A stretch of 64,000 nucleotides of DNA from Cycas panzhihuaensis (taxonomy: Eukaryota; Cycadophyta): assembly GCA_023213395.1 (NCBI GenBank), contig CM041465.1, positions 243,729,741 through 243,793,740 of the forward strand. The letters run 5' to 3'. The notes below the pieces were generated by a model that was given only the letters and a program-made list of their open reading frames with translations, had not been told where the DNA came from and did not search any database. Position numbers and translations under genes: made by a program. Numbering within the stretch: position 1 is the first letter of the stretch; each line of letters begins with the position of its first letter. Shown in pieces: positions 1 to 10,911 of the stretch.

Positions 1-700
1 AACAATCTGCTCTATGCATTGGGGGCAACTTAAATTTATCCATGAAGGATGAGTTAAAGTTGTCACTCGTGAGCCTATGCCATCTCACACCTCTCATCCA
101 ACCTGCCAAGCTGTCTTCGATGATGAAGATAGCGATCCTGAGGAGGCTACCCCTTCTGTGGGACCTTTGTTTTAGGAGATTGACCTTAATCAATCAGACC
201 CTATGCCATGTCATGAGCTAAACCTAGTTAGGTTTTCCCCTATTGGTGTAGGTAATTATGGTTACTTAGCTGTCACGGGTGATTCCAAGTCGGATGGTGA
301 GGGTTATAAACCCCCTCCTTGATGTGTCACCCTAGTTTCATGAGCACTTAGGGGGATATCTTGATCAAATATTCTTGCCCCTCTTCATTCTATATTGGCT
401 CTCAAGTCGTTGGTTCCGAACCAACTACTTCTTTCACATCTTCACCCTCCTCGAGCGGTTTCACATAGGCATCCACATCAACGAGCCACTTGTAGAGATG
501 CTTCTCCTACATGCTCTTGATCCTCACATAGGAATAGAGCCACTCCTACTCAGATGCAACCTTGCCGTGTGACCCATTGTGTGGTAGGTCTGTTGCACTC
601 ATCCGGTTCTGACCATAGCCAGTTTACCTGTAGGCCTAGCCACACAGGGCCTACCCTTCGTCACCTATCTCTAATTCTACGTGTGACTACCCCTACCTCT
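1..700 (+). pseudogene. Decayed protease-to-RT linker of gypsy element L
   Basis: The first bases match G from about 53618 (shared GGGGGCAACTTAAAT-like stretch), just past the protease core. Further similarity to G around 54150-54200 can be followed to roughly 600. No protease active site and no RT motif remain. Near 700 the sequence changes to the one that in G and M follows the integrase stop (shared CTCTAAAATGAGC). Roughly 3 kb has been lost relative to G. No open frame of note. Confidence 0.6.
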
Positions 701-1425
701 ACATAGCCTAGCCATACTTCTTTCTCTCTTTACACTCTAAAATGAGCCTAAACTACCACCCTGAGCTTGTTCCCGTTCCTCCTAGCCACAGGCAGAATGA
801 TGGCTTAGGCTGGCCTTCTCGTTCCTTTTGGTTCCTCCCATGGAACCCTTGTTCCTATTCCTCTTGGGACCTTTTCCTCCTATTTGGGCATCCCCCAATT
901 AGGATGACACTTTGGAGTATCATCACTCCCCTCCTATTGGCATTTCGTTTGCATATCCTACTATGCTCCCATATGGACATGTGTATCACCCTATTTCCTA
1001 GTCTCATATGTATCTATCACCACTATTCACGGCAGTTGTGTATGTCTCTATTAGGAATATGGTCCTGCATGAAAGGAAGTGTGCATAACTTAAATAAATA
1101 TCATAACACAAAACTCATATAATAATCTTACATAACCTCATGCATCTATGCACCCCCATACATATACATACATAAATGTGTAAGCAGAAACATACACTTC
1201 ATCCATCACATATCATGATACACATCATTATACATCAAATGGGGTATCAATCACCCCGTCTATATACATCAAAATAATCATGTGTCATATCATACAAATA
1301 GTATGGTACATCATCCATGGGAATATGGTGTCCTTGCAGGGAGGGTACAATCATATGACTACATATGGTGACTCCTTGGAGGTCCGTGCTTGCCACTAGT
1401 TAAACCAAAATTCCTATATACTACT
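701..1425. other. Spacer after integrase, 3' flank of the antisense gene
   Basis: Homologous to G 57262-58055 and, in part, to M (about 23270-23860 on the opposite strand). It is rich in short CATA/TACATA runs and has no convincing coding frame on either strand; the short open frames are not conserved between copies. It lies between the sense pol end and the stop of the antisense gene, so it would serve as 3' untranslated sequence for both. Confidence 0.5.
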
Positions 1426-2030
1426 CTATTGCTGCCTTGCCCTTGGGGCATCATCTCCAAGTCAATGTGATCCCTCTCCTGGGGACCACATCACTCCAAG
1501 ACTCCTCCTTAGTCTTCAAGAGCCTCCTTCTCTACTCTCCTCATCCTGTGGTCTCCTCAGGATCATCGCCACCGTATGGGTATATGTCCTGCTCCACGCT
1601 GACCTCGATGCCACCTCATCCACCAATCGATCGTATTAGACCTGGATATGGTCTCGATCTGTCTCTACACTATGAAGCCTCTCCTCCATCCCTCTGAGAT
1701 GCTCCTCCATCACTACTTGCCAGATGTAGCCCTCCATATCCCCTCCAGCTCTTCCTTAAGCCTCTAGTACCTATACCTAATTTTATAGGGCATCCCTCTC
1801 AGCTTGGACGGTATCGAGCTCTGCCTACTATCATCCTGCACGTGCCTCGTACTCCTAGGACTCCACAATCCATATGTCTCTCACCCTTATTAATGGGGCA
1901 AATGCTGCTATGTGGCCGTCTGCTGATCTGGGCTCATCGCCTACCTAGATGGGAGGCTATCCCTCTGCGTAGGCTTGAGGGAATATCTCTCGGACTACTG
2001 CCTCTACCAGTCTCCAAATATCTACTATTC
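1426..2030 (-). pseudogene. Antisense gene of L, exon 3 (coiled-coil-like tail)
   Basis: Read on the minus strand, this follows a plausible acceptor (GGATTGTAG then GA) and runs to a TAG at 1428-1426. The matching block in G (58661-58056) has a good acceptor (TTTCACAG then GA) and a TAG at the same place; lengths are 605 and 606 nt. Shared elements in order: a start like RLVEAVVREIFPQAYAEG, a charged helical stretch with AELDTVQAERDAL (L) or GELDETRAERDSL (G), a segment like VVMEEHLRGMEER, and a YTHTVAMILRRP-like stretch. In L it has several stops, mostly TAG or TAA. The helical heptad-like part suggests a coiled coil. Not recognised as a named domain; the exon call rests on two copies. Confidence 0.5.
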
Positions 2031-2145
2031 CTACAATCCAACATCATGTATCAATACATGCCCATACGCATATCCAACTAAAACCAAACTATAGATATAT
2101 TTAGCAATCAAACGACAACATAAGAAGGTTATGTCTCATTAGTAC
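2031..2145 (-). other. Predicted intron 2 of the L antisense gene (115 bp)
   Basis: Defined by comparison with G, where the donor is a clean CCCA/GTAAGTGAG at 59610. In L the donor has decayed to GTACTA (start 2145) and the acceptor is GGATTGTAG ending at 2031. In G the same interval is 949 bp because it holds the large TA-rich microsatellite. This length difference, with both flanks conserved, supports non-coding status. Confidence 0.45.
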
Positions 2146-3356
2146 GTCTGCCAGCTCTTCCACTTGGGTGACTACCTCTGCCTCAGGCACTCCACTAGCT
2201 GTAGGTTCCTCCTCCTCCTTGGGTATCTCCTCGGCCCTTTGCCTCAAAGAACTAGGGCATCCTCCTCCTCCCTCGGTAGTGCACAGTGCCTCTCTGGATC
2301 TCTTGATGATCCACAGCCTATGGACCTGTGTCACTGGACCCCCTCTCTCCTCTACAGCTCCTGACAGGTATGCCTCTCCACCTGTAACCCCTAATGGACC
2401 TACCTCTTTGCCTACGGTCCCTGATGGACCTGCCTCCCCTGTAGCTCGTGATGGGCCAGTCCCATCACCTCCATCATTGCCCTTATCATCTCCTGGGGGC
2501 ACTCCTGCCTGGCCTACCTCATCGTCGTTATCCCACCTCACCACTCTATATGGGTCTGCTATGTAATTTATCATGGTGAGTAGGTCTAGCGATGTGGCCT
2601 CCACCGAGTGACGGATATGAGCCTAGTCCTTAGTCCCCCTGAACCTAGTCTGCCACTTGTGTACCATTGGGGCCCGCTCTGAGACAGGGTGTGGCCCCCT
2701 ATTGGCGCCACTACTCCAAAGTGGTCAAAAAACCAGCACTGTAATAGCATACTATATGACAGTCTGCCCCTCCTCGTTGCCCAAATAGCATCCAACTGTG
2801 CGATAAGGTTAGCCACTATGAGGGTAGCCCAGTCCATCCTCTCTCCTACCTCATATCGGTGCATTGCATCCATCCAACCCCTTGGAATATCCCTATAATT
2901 TAGTTTCTAGGATATCCAGAACAGAATACACAATGTAATCAGTTTCCTCTCCTGAGGAATCCTCGACATCACCATGCTCTGGAGAGGAATCCCTCACCTC
3001 TCCCACCTATCTGAACCTGTAAAAAAAGTAGTAGCCTCCCTGTGTATTGCCTCATTACTAGGCAGTACTCTTAGTGTCATCGGCCTCCCTATCACTGGTA
3101 CCCCAAATATCCTCCTAACATCTCCTGGTGTCACCGATACATCCCCCACTTAGGGTAGGTGAAAGACATGTCTCCCCCTATCCTAGTAGGACACTATATC
3201 CACCAATAACCTCTGATCTGATGTATACTGGGGTGTCCTCGTGACCTTCAGCAGGCCACATCTCAACAGTATCTGCATGTCCTCCCTCGACATCATTTCT
3301 ATGAAACTAAGCATAGCCATACCTATGTTTTTGTGGATCTCCACCATGATCACAAC
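2146..3356 (-). pseudogene. Antisense gene of L, exon 2: plant mobile domain (PMD)-like protein
   Basis: Minus-strand coding relic. From the start: a segment with TPQYTSDQRLLVDIVSY, then HVFHLP and GDVSVTPGDVRRIFGVPV, which matches the PMD signature (FHLP, GEMTITLEDV..LLGLPV). Then come RDIPRGWMDAMHRYEVGER, WATLIVANLIAQLDAIW and LLQCWFFDHF, matching the PMD block of WA..LAHLYR..L and LLQ.W.YEH. The C-terminal third is Gly/Pro/Glu-rich. Breaks: TAG after VDIVSY, TAA in the HLP motif, TGA after the WER motif, one TAG before KLNYRDIP, and a frameshift near 2600. G carries the same frame at 60837-59611. PMD proteins occur in plants both as genes and in transposable elements; biochemical role is uncertain. 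The plus-strand open frames here are shadows. Confidence 0.75.
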
Positions 3357-3841
3357 CTGCAAAATACCATGAAACAAGTCAGTCTTGACCCTTGATCACC
3401 CCTCATCCTCTTGATTGTCTCTCAGCCTCATTCGATTGAGATTTGGGGGCCATTGGGCCCTCATCTTCATTTTTTCTACAGTTATGCTTTCGCACCACAC
3501 CAAACTTCACGGTATCATGGAGTTTCGCCTAGGTCCCACAGCGAGTGTGGCCCTATGGCAAAGATCGCGGCACCATGATTGTTGCCATGGTGTAAGAATC
3601 CCACCCTCAAAAGGAGGGGTGTTTCTTGCCCAAAAAACCAAAAATTTTCTTCTAGCGGGCCACAACTAGGCCCACTGGTACTAGGGCTGCCTAATGCCCT
3701 AGCCTCGCCTCTCTCTGGGTCTAGTCTGGACTCCTAGAGATCCTTTTTCGCCCATATGGGGCCTAAAAATCTACATAAATTCAATAAAAAGTATCACACT
3801 TTAAATTGCGAGATGGGGTATAGTTTCGAGGATTCACTCAT
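3357..3841 (-). other. Predicted intron 1 of the L antisense gene
   Basis: On the minus strand the acceptor is TTTTGCAG at 3364-3357, aligned with TTTTGTAG in G (ending 60838). The donor is GTAAGT in G (61337) and GTGAGT in M (23096, + strand); in L it reads ATGAGT (3841), so it has lost its G. The L reading frames on either side join in phase 0, as do those in G. Length is 485 bp (500 in G). The intron holds an imperfect palindrome near 3500-3525 related to the LTR palindromes. Confidence 0.6.
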
Positions 3842-3970
3842 TGGGTTCAGTCGGGTGTCCACCATCTCGTCTCTACGGTCCCAACGGTCAGATCTCTCTT
3901 TGTGTGCCTTCGAAGTCAGGTGATGCTCCACTGTGTAAGGGAAGAGCTTTGGATTCATTCGAGAGCCCAT
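3842..3970 (-). pseudogene. Antisense gene of L, exon 1 (short N-terminal exon)
   Basis: Minus-strand frame open from the TATA box to the predicted donor. In-frame ATGs at 3970, 3958 and 3865 could start translation; the one at 3991 lies only about 10 nt from the TATA box and is probably upstream of transcription start. The end reads MVDTRLNP before the splice and continues VVIMVE after it. G has MMVARPDL then AVIIVD, so the junction is conserved in kind. The upstream part is less conserved in frame between copies and may be 5' UTR. Confidence 0.5.
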
Positions 3971-4000
3971 GAAAATGAATCTCGTTTTCATTGATTTTCC

Positions 4001-4007
4001 TTATATA
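4001..4007 (-). promoter_or_regulatory. TATA box of the antisense gene (L)
   Basis: Minus strand CCTATATAAGG. The same element is found in G (61523-61529, TATATAAGG) and in M (22895-22904, TATATAAAAG, + strand). All three are followed by a conserved GATTCATTTT about 15-30 nt downstream, where a start site would be expected. The M version is TATA-like only in the antisense sense, which favours that orientation. On the + strand the word reads TATATAGG and could be a weaker TATA box toward the RNase H frame. Confidence 0.55.
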
Positions 4008-4548
4008 GGCAGGGGCTCCGACGGGCACCTTCTCCGTTCCCACTTCTGTGGCAGTTGTTGAGATCATTTCTCATCCCCAGTTATCTTTGCCTTCTGGCCC
4101 AGTTTTCCACTGTACTTCAATAGCCTTCATTTTTGCTCATTCCTTTGGATGCATTTATGGCACCTTGCCGATGCATTTTCGTAGGGCCCTTTTGTCTCGT
4201 TTTATGTGCTTCTCTTGTGCATGCCTGAGTTTATACTCGTTTGGCTTGTTTTGCCATCCAAGACTCATTTTTACAGCTCGTTCCTACCCTTAGGGTCTCT
4301 AAAGGGAATGCACCCTCCATCCAGAGGCATTCTTTACTTTCTTAAGAAACCTTTGGTATCCCAGGGTGTCCTTTTGTCGCCCGCTCTCAGCAAGTGGTCG
4401 GATAGCATGTTCCTATCCTTAGGTAGCCTTATTACTAGGTCATCCTACCCTTCACGACCACCTATTACTTATCATATAAGCCTCTTTTATTTCAACTCCC
4501 ACATTATTGTACATCTTCTCTACTAAGACATTTTCCTTTCTCTCATCT
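4008..4548. other. Divergent intergenic region between antisense PMD gene and RNase H frame (L)
   Basis: About 540 bp, pyrimidine-rich on the + strand, homologous to G 61530-62089 and to M 22326-22894. There is no convincing coding frame in common. It separates the two divergently oriented units and should hold whatever drives the RNase H frame. Confidence 0.45.
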
Positions 4549-4971
4549 ACGGCTCTCTACATCTTTACTGATGGTGGAAGCCGCGGTAATCCTGGACCTT
4601 TAGCCACTGCATGGATTCTTCGCGGCCCTTCCGGACATGATTTTTTGTGCTATGGGATCTTCCTCCTAGAGGCCACCAATAACAAAGTTGAATACATGGT
4701 TGTTATCAAAGCCCTCACTAATGTACTTTATTTCCATCATGGATCTATTGTTCTTCTTTGTGACTCCCAAGTGGTGGTGTCCCATGTCACCCAGGTTTAC
4801 CAGGTGCGATGCCCTCACTTGAGAGCCCTTGCTTCGACTGTCAGATCCCTGTTGACTAATTTCTAATCTATCAACATCTAACACATTCCTCATGCCCTCA
4901 ATGCTGAGGTAGATAGCCTCGTTCGCCTCATCCTTTAGTGCCACCTTCCTCTCCTTGTTGGCCACCCCTGA
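4549..4971 (+). pseudogene. Free-standing type I RNase H frame (L), lightly broken
   Basis: 423 nt, the same length as in M and G. RNase HI motifs in order: IFTDGGSRGNPGP (first catalytic Asp), EATNNKVEY (catalytic Glu), LLCDSQVVV (second Asp), then HIPHALNAEVDSL (last Asp). All four acidic residues survive. The start ATG found in M and G is ACG here, and stops occur at 4864-4866, near 4878 and near 4936. The fold is the RVT_3-like RNase H, close to the extra archaeal-type RNase H reported for Tat-lineage gypsy elements. It sits about 3.8 kb after the end of pol sequence and next to the 3' LTR, not between RT and integrase. Role: removal of RNA from RNA-DNA hybrids during reverse transcription, by inference. 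Confidence 0.8.
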
Positions 4972-5281
4972 GACTTGCCCGGTCGCTCTATCACCCAAGT
5001 CTCAGGCTATCACGTAGATCTCTTTGTGATCCGTTCACACCTCTAAAAGCTAGTCGCTAATGAGGTTAAACTATGGTGACCACCAAGTTTTCTCATTAAC
5101 CTGATATCATCATGCACTTCTCTTTGCACTCTCGTGAAGGGGGTAATCCCCTCATCTTTCTTAGCTTCCAATCGATTCTCGGGTGGCATATAGGCAGCCC
5201 CTATGTTATCTCCACCCTTGTCCTCATATCCACGCATTCTACCATGACATTTTTTGGCACCCTTGACTCTTGTTATGATCA

Positions 5282-5427
<146 letters not shown>

Positions 5428-5491
5428 GTCAACTTGTGATTTTGTTACTAACATTCACCATTGCACCATGCTTCTGAGCAGCGAGGCTCTA

Positions 5492-5506
5492 CTGCCAAGG
5501 GGGCAG
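5492..5506 (+). other. Polypurine tract of gypsy element L
   Basis: CCAAGGGGGCAG ends immediately before the 3' LTR start TGTTTCCC. M (AAGGGGGCAA) and G (AAGGGGGTAG) have the same tract at the same distance. It would prime plus-strand DNA synthesis. Confidence 0.7.
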
Positions 5507-6008
5507 TGTTTCCCAGCTACCAGGAATGGATACAGATAGGTTGACTCAAGTAAGCACAGGTATGCTTCTTCCTTTTCACTTCTGCCATTTCTTTAGAAAG
5601 GTTGACAGAAGTATTGCCTCATTATATGACTAACTGTTTCATTTGTATGATTGCCTTACATCCATTTGGCTTGATCATACTGCTTGTCGTATTGTGAGCC
5701 TATGACGACCCAATGGGACCTACCTTTCTGTAAGGTAGGCATCCCCATGGTACTCTACGACCCTTCCCGTCACCTCCACATTGTCTTAAGCCTCACTTGA
5801 TTTGTATGACTTGTTCATGCCCTGACCTTGCATCCTTATCATGAAGTTTCTGGGACCTTTAGCCCTTGATACTACTTTAGCCTTGTTTACATGCCTTCTA
5901 GACTATCCCTAGCCACCTGGATAGGAGGGTGAGCCCCTCCCTAGCCTTACACATCAAATTTTAAGGCTCCCAGAACCTAGATTATTGCCATTCTAGCTTT
6001 CTGGTCCT

Positions 6009-6052
6009 GCACCACTGTAAACTTAGCGATACCACGAAGTTTACCGTGGTGC
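6009..6052. repeat. Long inverted repeat in U3 of the L LTR
   Basis: Arms of 16 bp (6009-6024 and 6037-6052) with one mismatch, each built around GTAAACTT/AAGTTTAC, loop 12 bp. The homologous site is a perfect 28-bp palindrome in the G 3' LTR. Confidence 0.8.
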
Positions 6053-6178
6053 GACTGTTGCAACTTATTTTTTATATCTGCCATGGAAATTCTTACCTTT
6101 TTCACAGAATTACCACCTGGCCACTCACCCATCTCAGCCATATTCATACCCTAAACACTCGATTAGGATTGATATAGG

Positions 6179-6185
6179 TATAAAA
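6179..6185 (+). promoter_or_regulatory. LTR TATA box (L)
   Basis: GGTATATAAAACCCAAAA context. The GGTATAAAACCCAAAA form is present at the same LTR position in both G LTRs (32049, 63726). It lies about 670 bp into the LTR and would define the start of R. Confidence 0.6.
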
Positions 6186-8273
6186 CCCAAAAAGACCATC
6201 ATTTTACATCTCTTGGCTCTCCAACTTAACTTTTGACTACTGCAGTTTTTGCTCTTTTCTTCCTTCCTTTCATAGGTGTATCTATAATCCTACATTTCCT
6301 GCTACTCGAGTCTAGGATCCACCTACAACAACTCTTCTCCATGCTGGGAAGCTCCCTTCCAATCACTCTCAAGCAAGTTTTGCATGGTTCTCCTTCAAAT
6401 ACGCCCCAGCAAGTGTCTCCTACAGCTGCCCTTAGGGAAACCTCTTGCAAAACCCTATAGGAACTCTTCTTTCTCACTGGTTGTAGGGGCATATCCACCC
6501 TAAACTCATCCTAGTAGGTACATTAGGTCCTATTTTCAGAGTTTATTATGTATTATTTCCATATTAGACTCATATTCAAGTGTATTTTCCTACTCTCTTC
6601 CCATTTGGCTATAGTAAATGTTGTTTCCTTTGAGTTTAGTCTTATATTCTTAGATTTCCACCATTTCTCCACTAGTTTTTCTCAAAAAAGTAGCGGGAGA
6701 AGGCTTAGAAAGGTTGGGCAAAGGGAGTAAGGCAGGATCTGTCCCACTTAGGCCTACTCCCCAAGGGCAACCCCCTTCCCGCCTTTCTTCTCCTACTCCA
6801 TGCTTTCCTTGGGTTAACTAGGAGAAGGTTGAGCTTAGGCCTGCACTGGATTATCAGTGTGTGTATCCATTTCTATGCTAATTCTAGGCCTACATGCCTC
6901 ACTATTGGGCCCTCTTTGTACCCCTAGCATTGCTTGGCATCCCTTTAGAGTCTTGGTTGAGGCTTGTATGATGGGTCACTATCCATAGTGACTCTGTTAT
7001 CTTGATACCTCTCCAACATCTTGCTATACATATTCTCGTGTTTGTTGGCTATCATAAGTTGCTATTTGTCCCTACCTTGTTATGCTAAAAGGCTACGTGG
7101 AGAACCTAACAGAGGGTTTTGCTATCCTGAGGCTTCCCTTCCCTTTTTCTTACTTGATATGTATGGTTGCTTGAGGAAAGTTGAAGTTGTCTACAATAGT
7201 AATTTCTCTAATTTAAACATAATGTTTTAACACATATACTCTATATATTTGCATATATATATAGCCCTTCTTGCAGCCCCTTCTTGGAAGGGATATTCTC
7301 TTATGTGTGCAGGTTTGAAGAGGCATTTCATGAAGGGAAAAGACATATGGATCTGGGTAAGCTTTGCCCTCTTTTTTCTTTGCTTCATTTGCTTCCTTTT
7401 TGTTTTGCTTGCTTTCCATAAGGGGAAGGTAATGAAGCCCCTATCCTCCGTATTAATCTTGGTCACACATCAACTGACTGGTGAGAGGGTGCACGTTGCA
7501 CACGAGTGAAGTCCTTCATCGACTGCCATGCTTCACTAGGTACGCTCCGTCCCTCTTTTGTCACTTCTCGTCCTCTTTGCTTTTACATAAGAATCTATTA
7601 TCTTAGTCCAATAGATCACATAAGAGTAAAAAGGAAGAAAATAATTAGCCACTTGCATCCCTTGCATAAAGAACATTGCATACTTGCTTTCTTTCATAGG
7701 AAGTGTATTCCTCTTTCTTTCTCCTACCCATCCTAAAAATACCCCGTAGATGCATTTCATTTAGCTTGTATGATTGTGTATGAAATGCTTGTACTTCCTT
7801 TTACTTTCTTTTGTACTTTGCTTATTGAGTGGAAAGAGAGAAAAGGAAAGAATTCCCCATTTGTCTGTTTCTTGTCCCTTCCCTTAGTTGTATTTGTCCG
7901 AGTCAAATAAATCTAGGGAAGCCTATTCACATTCACCTTAGGATCTTCGCCCTCACCTTGTTAGCTCTATTTCTCTTTCGACATAGGGAAACCCCATTGA
8001 GGATTCCTCTTCTCACTTCTAACAATCCAAGGGTTGGAGGACCTTCCTCTTGAGACCATTTAGGCTGCCCCCTATTTGTGTTTTCCCTCTCAGATCGAAG
8101 GCTACTACAAGGTAGTTAGGTGTCATTTACGGGTCTCGAACTTGTGCTCCAATGCACGGGTGCCCTACATGATACTCTCTTTGCTTAAAGGTCCTTACCC
8201 ATACCTTCAACATCAATTGTTGACTACCATCATTCCTATTGAGCATAGTGACTATCCCCTAGATGCGCATCCA

Positions 8274-8499
8274 CTAGTCTTGCCCTGTATTTATCAACCT
8301 TTCTATCAGCATCTATTTTCTTTTTGAAAACCCACCTGCAACCCACAGTCTTCCTGCCATGTAGAAGTTCTACCAAGTCCCATAAATTATTTTTCTTTAA
8401 AGCATCTATCTCTTCCTGCATAGCCCTTTTCCACTTCTCACCATGGATATCATCTACTGCTTCCTGAAAACATGTAGGCTCACCATCATTAGAAACCAA
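8274..8499 (-). pseudogene. Copia A reverse transcriptase, N-terminal fragment
   Basis: Contains the start of the copia RT domain: EKWKRAMQEEIDALKKNN, then GCRWVFKKK and KYRARLV. After KYRARLV the frame runs into the gypsy LTR. The palm catalytic motif is not present on this side. Confidence 0.85.
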
Positions 8500-9585
8500 A
8501 GTAATATAAGTAGATGGCTATACCTGTTAGGTGGATGAGGGACTTGTGTAGATCTTCTAACTGTTGGTAGAGGAGTGTCCACATACTCCTATAACTGTTA
8601 CATATTCATCTTCAGAAAGATCTTCCTGTTCTTCTAATTCCATAGATGGCTTCATTTCAAACTTGACTTGTCGATGTTCAGCTTGCTACTCCTATTTTAT
8701 TTCAACTTCTCCACTGTCTGATTTTACAAGGGGAGATTCATCAAATATAACATCTTTGTTAATGGTGATTTTGTGGGCAGTAGGATCCCACATCCCGTAT
8801 CCCTTCATACCATTCTTATCACCATAACCAACAAAGATATATATCTTGGATTTTGGGTCTAACTTTGAATGTTTACTTTTATTAGTCTAGGCATAAGCAT
8901 CATAACCAAAAACATTTAAATTTGAATAATCACATGGATGTCCAGTCTATACCTCTTCAGGAATCTTGTAATCTATTATAAGTGATGGTGACCTATTTAC
9001 CAGATAGCAAGCTGTTTGAATAGCTTCTGCCCACAAGCTCTGCTCCACTCCTATATTACTTAGCATGCTCCTTGCTCTTTCCAAGAGTGTCTTATTCATG
9101 AACTTAGTAATGCCATTTTGTTGCAGAGTATAGCTAGTGGTCTTGTGTCTTTTGATCCTAGCTTCTCTGCAATAATTCTCAAACTCCAAGGAGTTGAACT
9201 AACCTCCATTGTTAGTTCTTAAAAATTTGATTGTCTTACCAGTACTATTCTCAACTAAAGCCTTGAACTACTTAAACATACTGAAAACATCAGATTTCCT
9301 TTTCAAAAAATAGACTCATACCTTCTTGGAGTAATAATCTATAAATGTGACATAATACAATGATCCTCCATAAGATATTTTAGGGGTTGGTCCCCATATA
9401 TCTGAATGTATGTAATCTAGAACGCCTTTACTAGTGTGACTCCCTACTTTAAACTTGAGTCTACACTACTTTCTAAAAATATAATGTTTGTAGAAAGCCA
9501 AATTTGAAAGTTGAAAGTTAGGAAGCAACTTATGGTTTATCAGCACCTTAAGTCCTTTCTCACTTATGTGCCCAAGTCTCTGATG
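8500..9585 (-). pseudogene. Copia A integrase and integrase-RT linker
   Basis: Recognisable pieces: TTSYTLQQNGITKFMNKTLLERARSML (shared by copia integrases around the catalytic Glu; here GITKFMN where C has GIAECMN, so the Glu is lost), LWAEAIQTACYLVNRSPS, and downstream the KSKIYIFVGYGDKNG-like C-terminal region with WDPTAHKITIN. The N-terminal zinc-binding and first Asp regions are at about 9340-9580. Several in-frame stops, many TAG. Confidence 0.75.
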
Positions 9586-10040
9586 CTATAACTGAGCCAG
9601 ATCTTTTGTAGTCTTTGATGCTATAGCTGCATGGCTGACATTTGTACTTCCCACTAAAATGTAAAGATTTCCTTTCTTTAAGGCTTTCATAATAACCAAG
9701 GCACCCTTTGACACCTTTAGGACTCCTTCATAACCTATATGCTTAAAACCACCTAAATCTAATTCGCCCAAGGAAATCAGATTCCTTTTCAAATCAGGTA
9801 TATGTCTAACCTCAATTAATGTTCTAACTACCCCATCGAATATCTTTTCTAATGCTACCAATACCTACTATCTTACAAGAAACTTCATTTCCCATAAGCA
9901 CATCACCACCATCAAGAGGTTGGTATGATAAGAACCAACTCTTATATGGACACATATGGTGTGAAGCACCTGAATCTAATAACTAGTCATGGTGATAATG
10001 AGAAACATTACAAGCGACCAAGACATCATCATCCATACTT
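9586..10040 (-). pseudogene. Copia A protease and GAG-pre-integrase region
   Basis: Frame with LTEVRHIPDLKRNLISLGEL-type sequence (here LIEVRHIPDLKRNLISLGEL), then KGTLVVMKALKKGNLYIL-type sequence, the linker between protease and integrase in copia polyproteins. Upstream, near 9930-9990, lies the decayed protease around the LLDSGA motif, with a TAG in it. Confidence 0.75.
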
Positions 10041-10839
10041 TGATTTGACTCCACCTAATTTGCCTCCTTAGTAGGATTTTCCTTTTTTTGGAACTCCTTC
10101 CTTTTGTAACAATCCTTCTTAAGGTGACCGGTCTTATTATAATGCCCACACCTGAGCTTACTCTTTTTTCTCTTTGACTTAGACCTCAATGTATCCCTAG
10201 AGTTTTGTCCTTTATCAAATGAACCCCTTATTGTCATGGCTTCTAGTGTGGAGGTTTCAAAACTAGATTTCTAGGCACTTCTTCCATTAGCAAAGCACTC
10301 ACAACAGAATCATAATCTAATACATCTATAGTGCTAAAACTAATTGAGGTGACAATATTATCCTAGGATTTGGGTAATGATCATAACAAGGTAACAGCCT
10401 TGTCCTCATCCTTAATTTTAATATCAATACTAGTCAACTCATAAATAAGAGTATTGAAAATATTTAAATGGTCAATAATTTTTGTACCTTCCTTCATCCA
10501 TAATGAGTATAGTTGCCTCTTCAGGTAGATTCAATTTGTTATTGATTTGGTTATATACAAGCCTTCCAATCGGGTCCATAATCCTGTTGCTGTCTCTTCC
10601 CCTGCGATGTTAAACAAGCCTTCATCTACCAAGCACAATCGTATTGTGCTAAGTGCCTTTTTGTCTAAGTCATCCTAATCATCATCATCCATCCCTATAG
10701 GTTTCTTCGATTTACTTGCAAGGACTTTGTACAAACCCTGTTGTACAAGAATATCATGCGCTTTTAGCTTTCACAACTCGAAGTTGTTCTTTCCATTGGA
10801 TTTCTCCACCTCAAACTTTGCACCTGCTAGTTTCACCAT
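10041..10839 (-). pseudogene. Copia A gag with CCHC zinc knuckle
   Basis: The knuckle reads LRCGHYNKTGHLKKDC: the second Cys of the CX2C pair is Tyr, so it is altered. Upstream is the decayed gag body (retrotransposon gag UBN2-like region in B-D), with start ATG at 10839-10837. Multiple stops. Confidence 0.75.
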
Positions 10840-10897
10840 TTTGATGTAGAAATATTAACACCAAAACCTTCACAAACTCATTGCAAAATAAAATGTA

Positions 10898-10909
10898 GCT
10901 CTGATACTG
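10898..10909 (-). other. Primer-binding site of copia A (tRNA-iMet type)
   Basis: Minus strand, next to the 5' LTR: a slightly mutated TGGTATCAGAGC. B and D keep the perfect 12-base match to the 3' end of plant initiator tRNA-Met. Confidence 0.75.
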
Positions 10910-10911
10910 CT

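Larger units (their letters stand above)
5507..8273 (+). repeat. 3' LTR of gypsy element L (2767 bp)
   Basis: Begins TGTTTCCC and ends GCATCCA. It is co-linear with the G 5' LTR (31327-34442) and, inverted, with the M LTRs. It contains a U3 palindrome (6009-6052), a TATA box (6179-6185) and about 2.1 kb of R-U5. No coding potential is conserved between LTR copies. The right end abuts copia RT sequence at 8274, which marks L as the inserted partner. Confidence 0.88.

Noticed and set aside
2164-2566. Ser/Pro-rich open frames on the + strand opposite the PMD exon
   Set aside because: They are the complement of the Gly/Pro/Glu-rich tail; only the minus-strand frame is conserved in G and shows PMD motifs.
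7213-8327. Small open frames in the L LTR and its R-U5
   Set aside because: None is retained in the LTRs of G or M.
10898-10909. tRNA gene fragments at the PBS sites
   Set aside because: Only 12-19 bases complementary to tRNA 3' ends next to LTRs; these are primer-binding sites and no cloverleaf is present.
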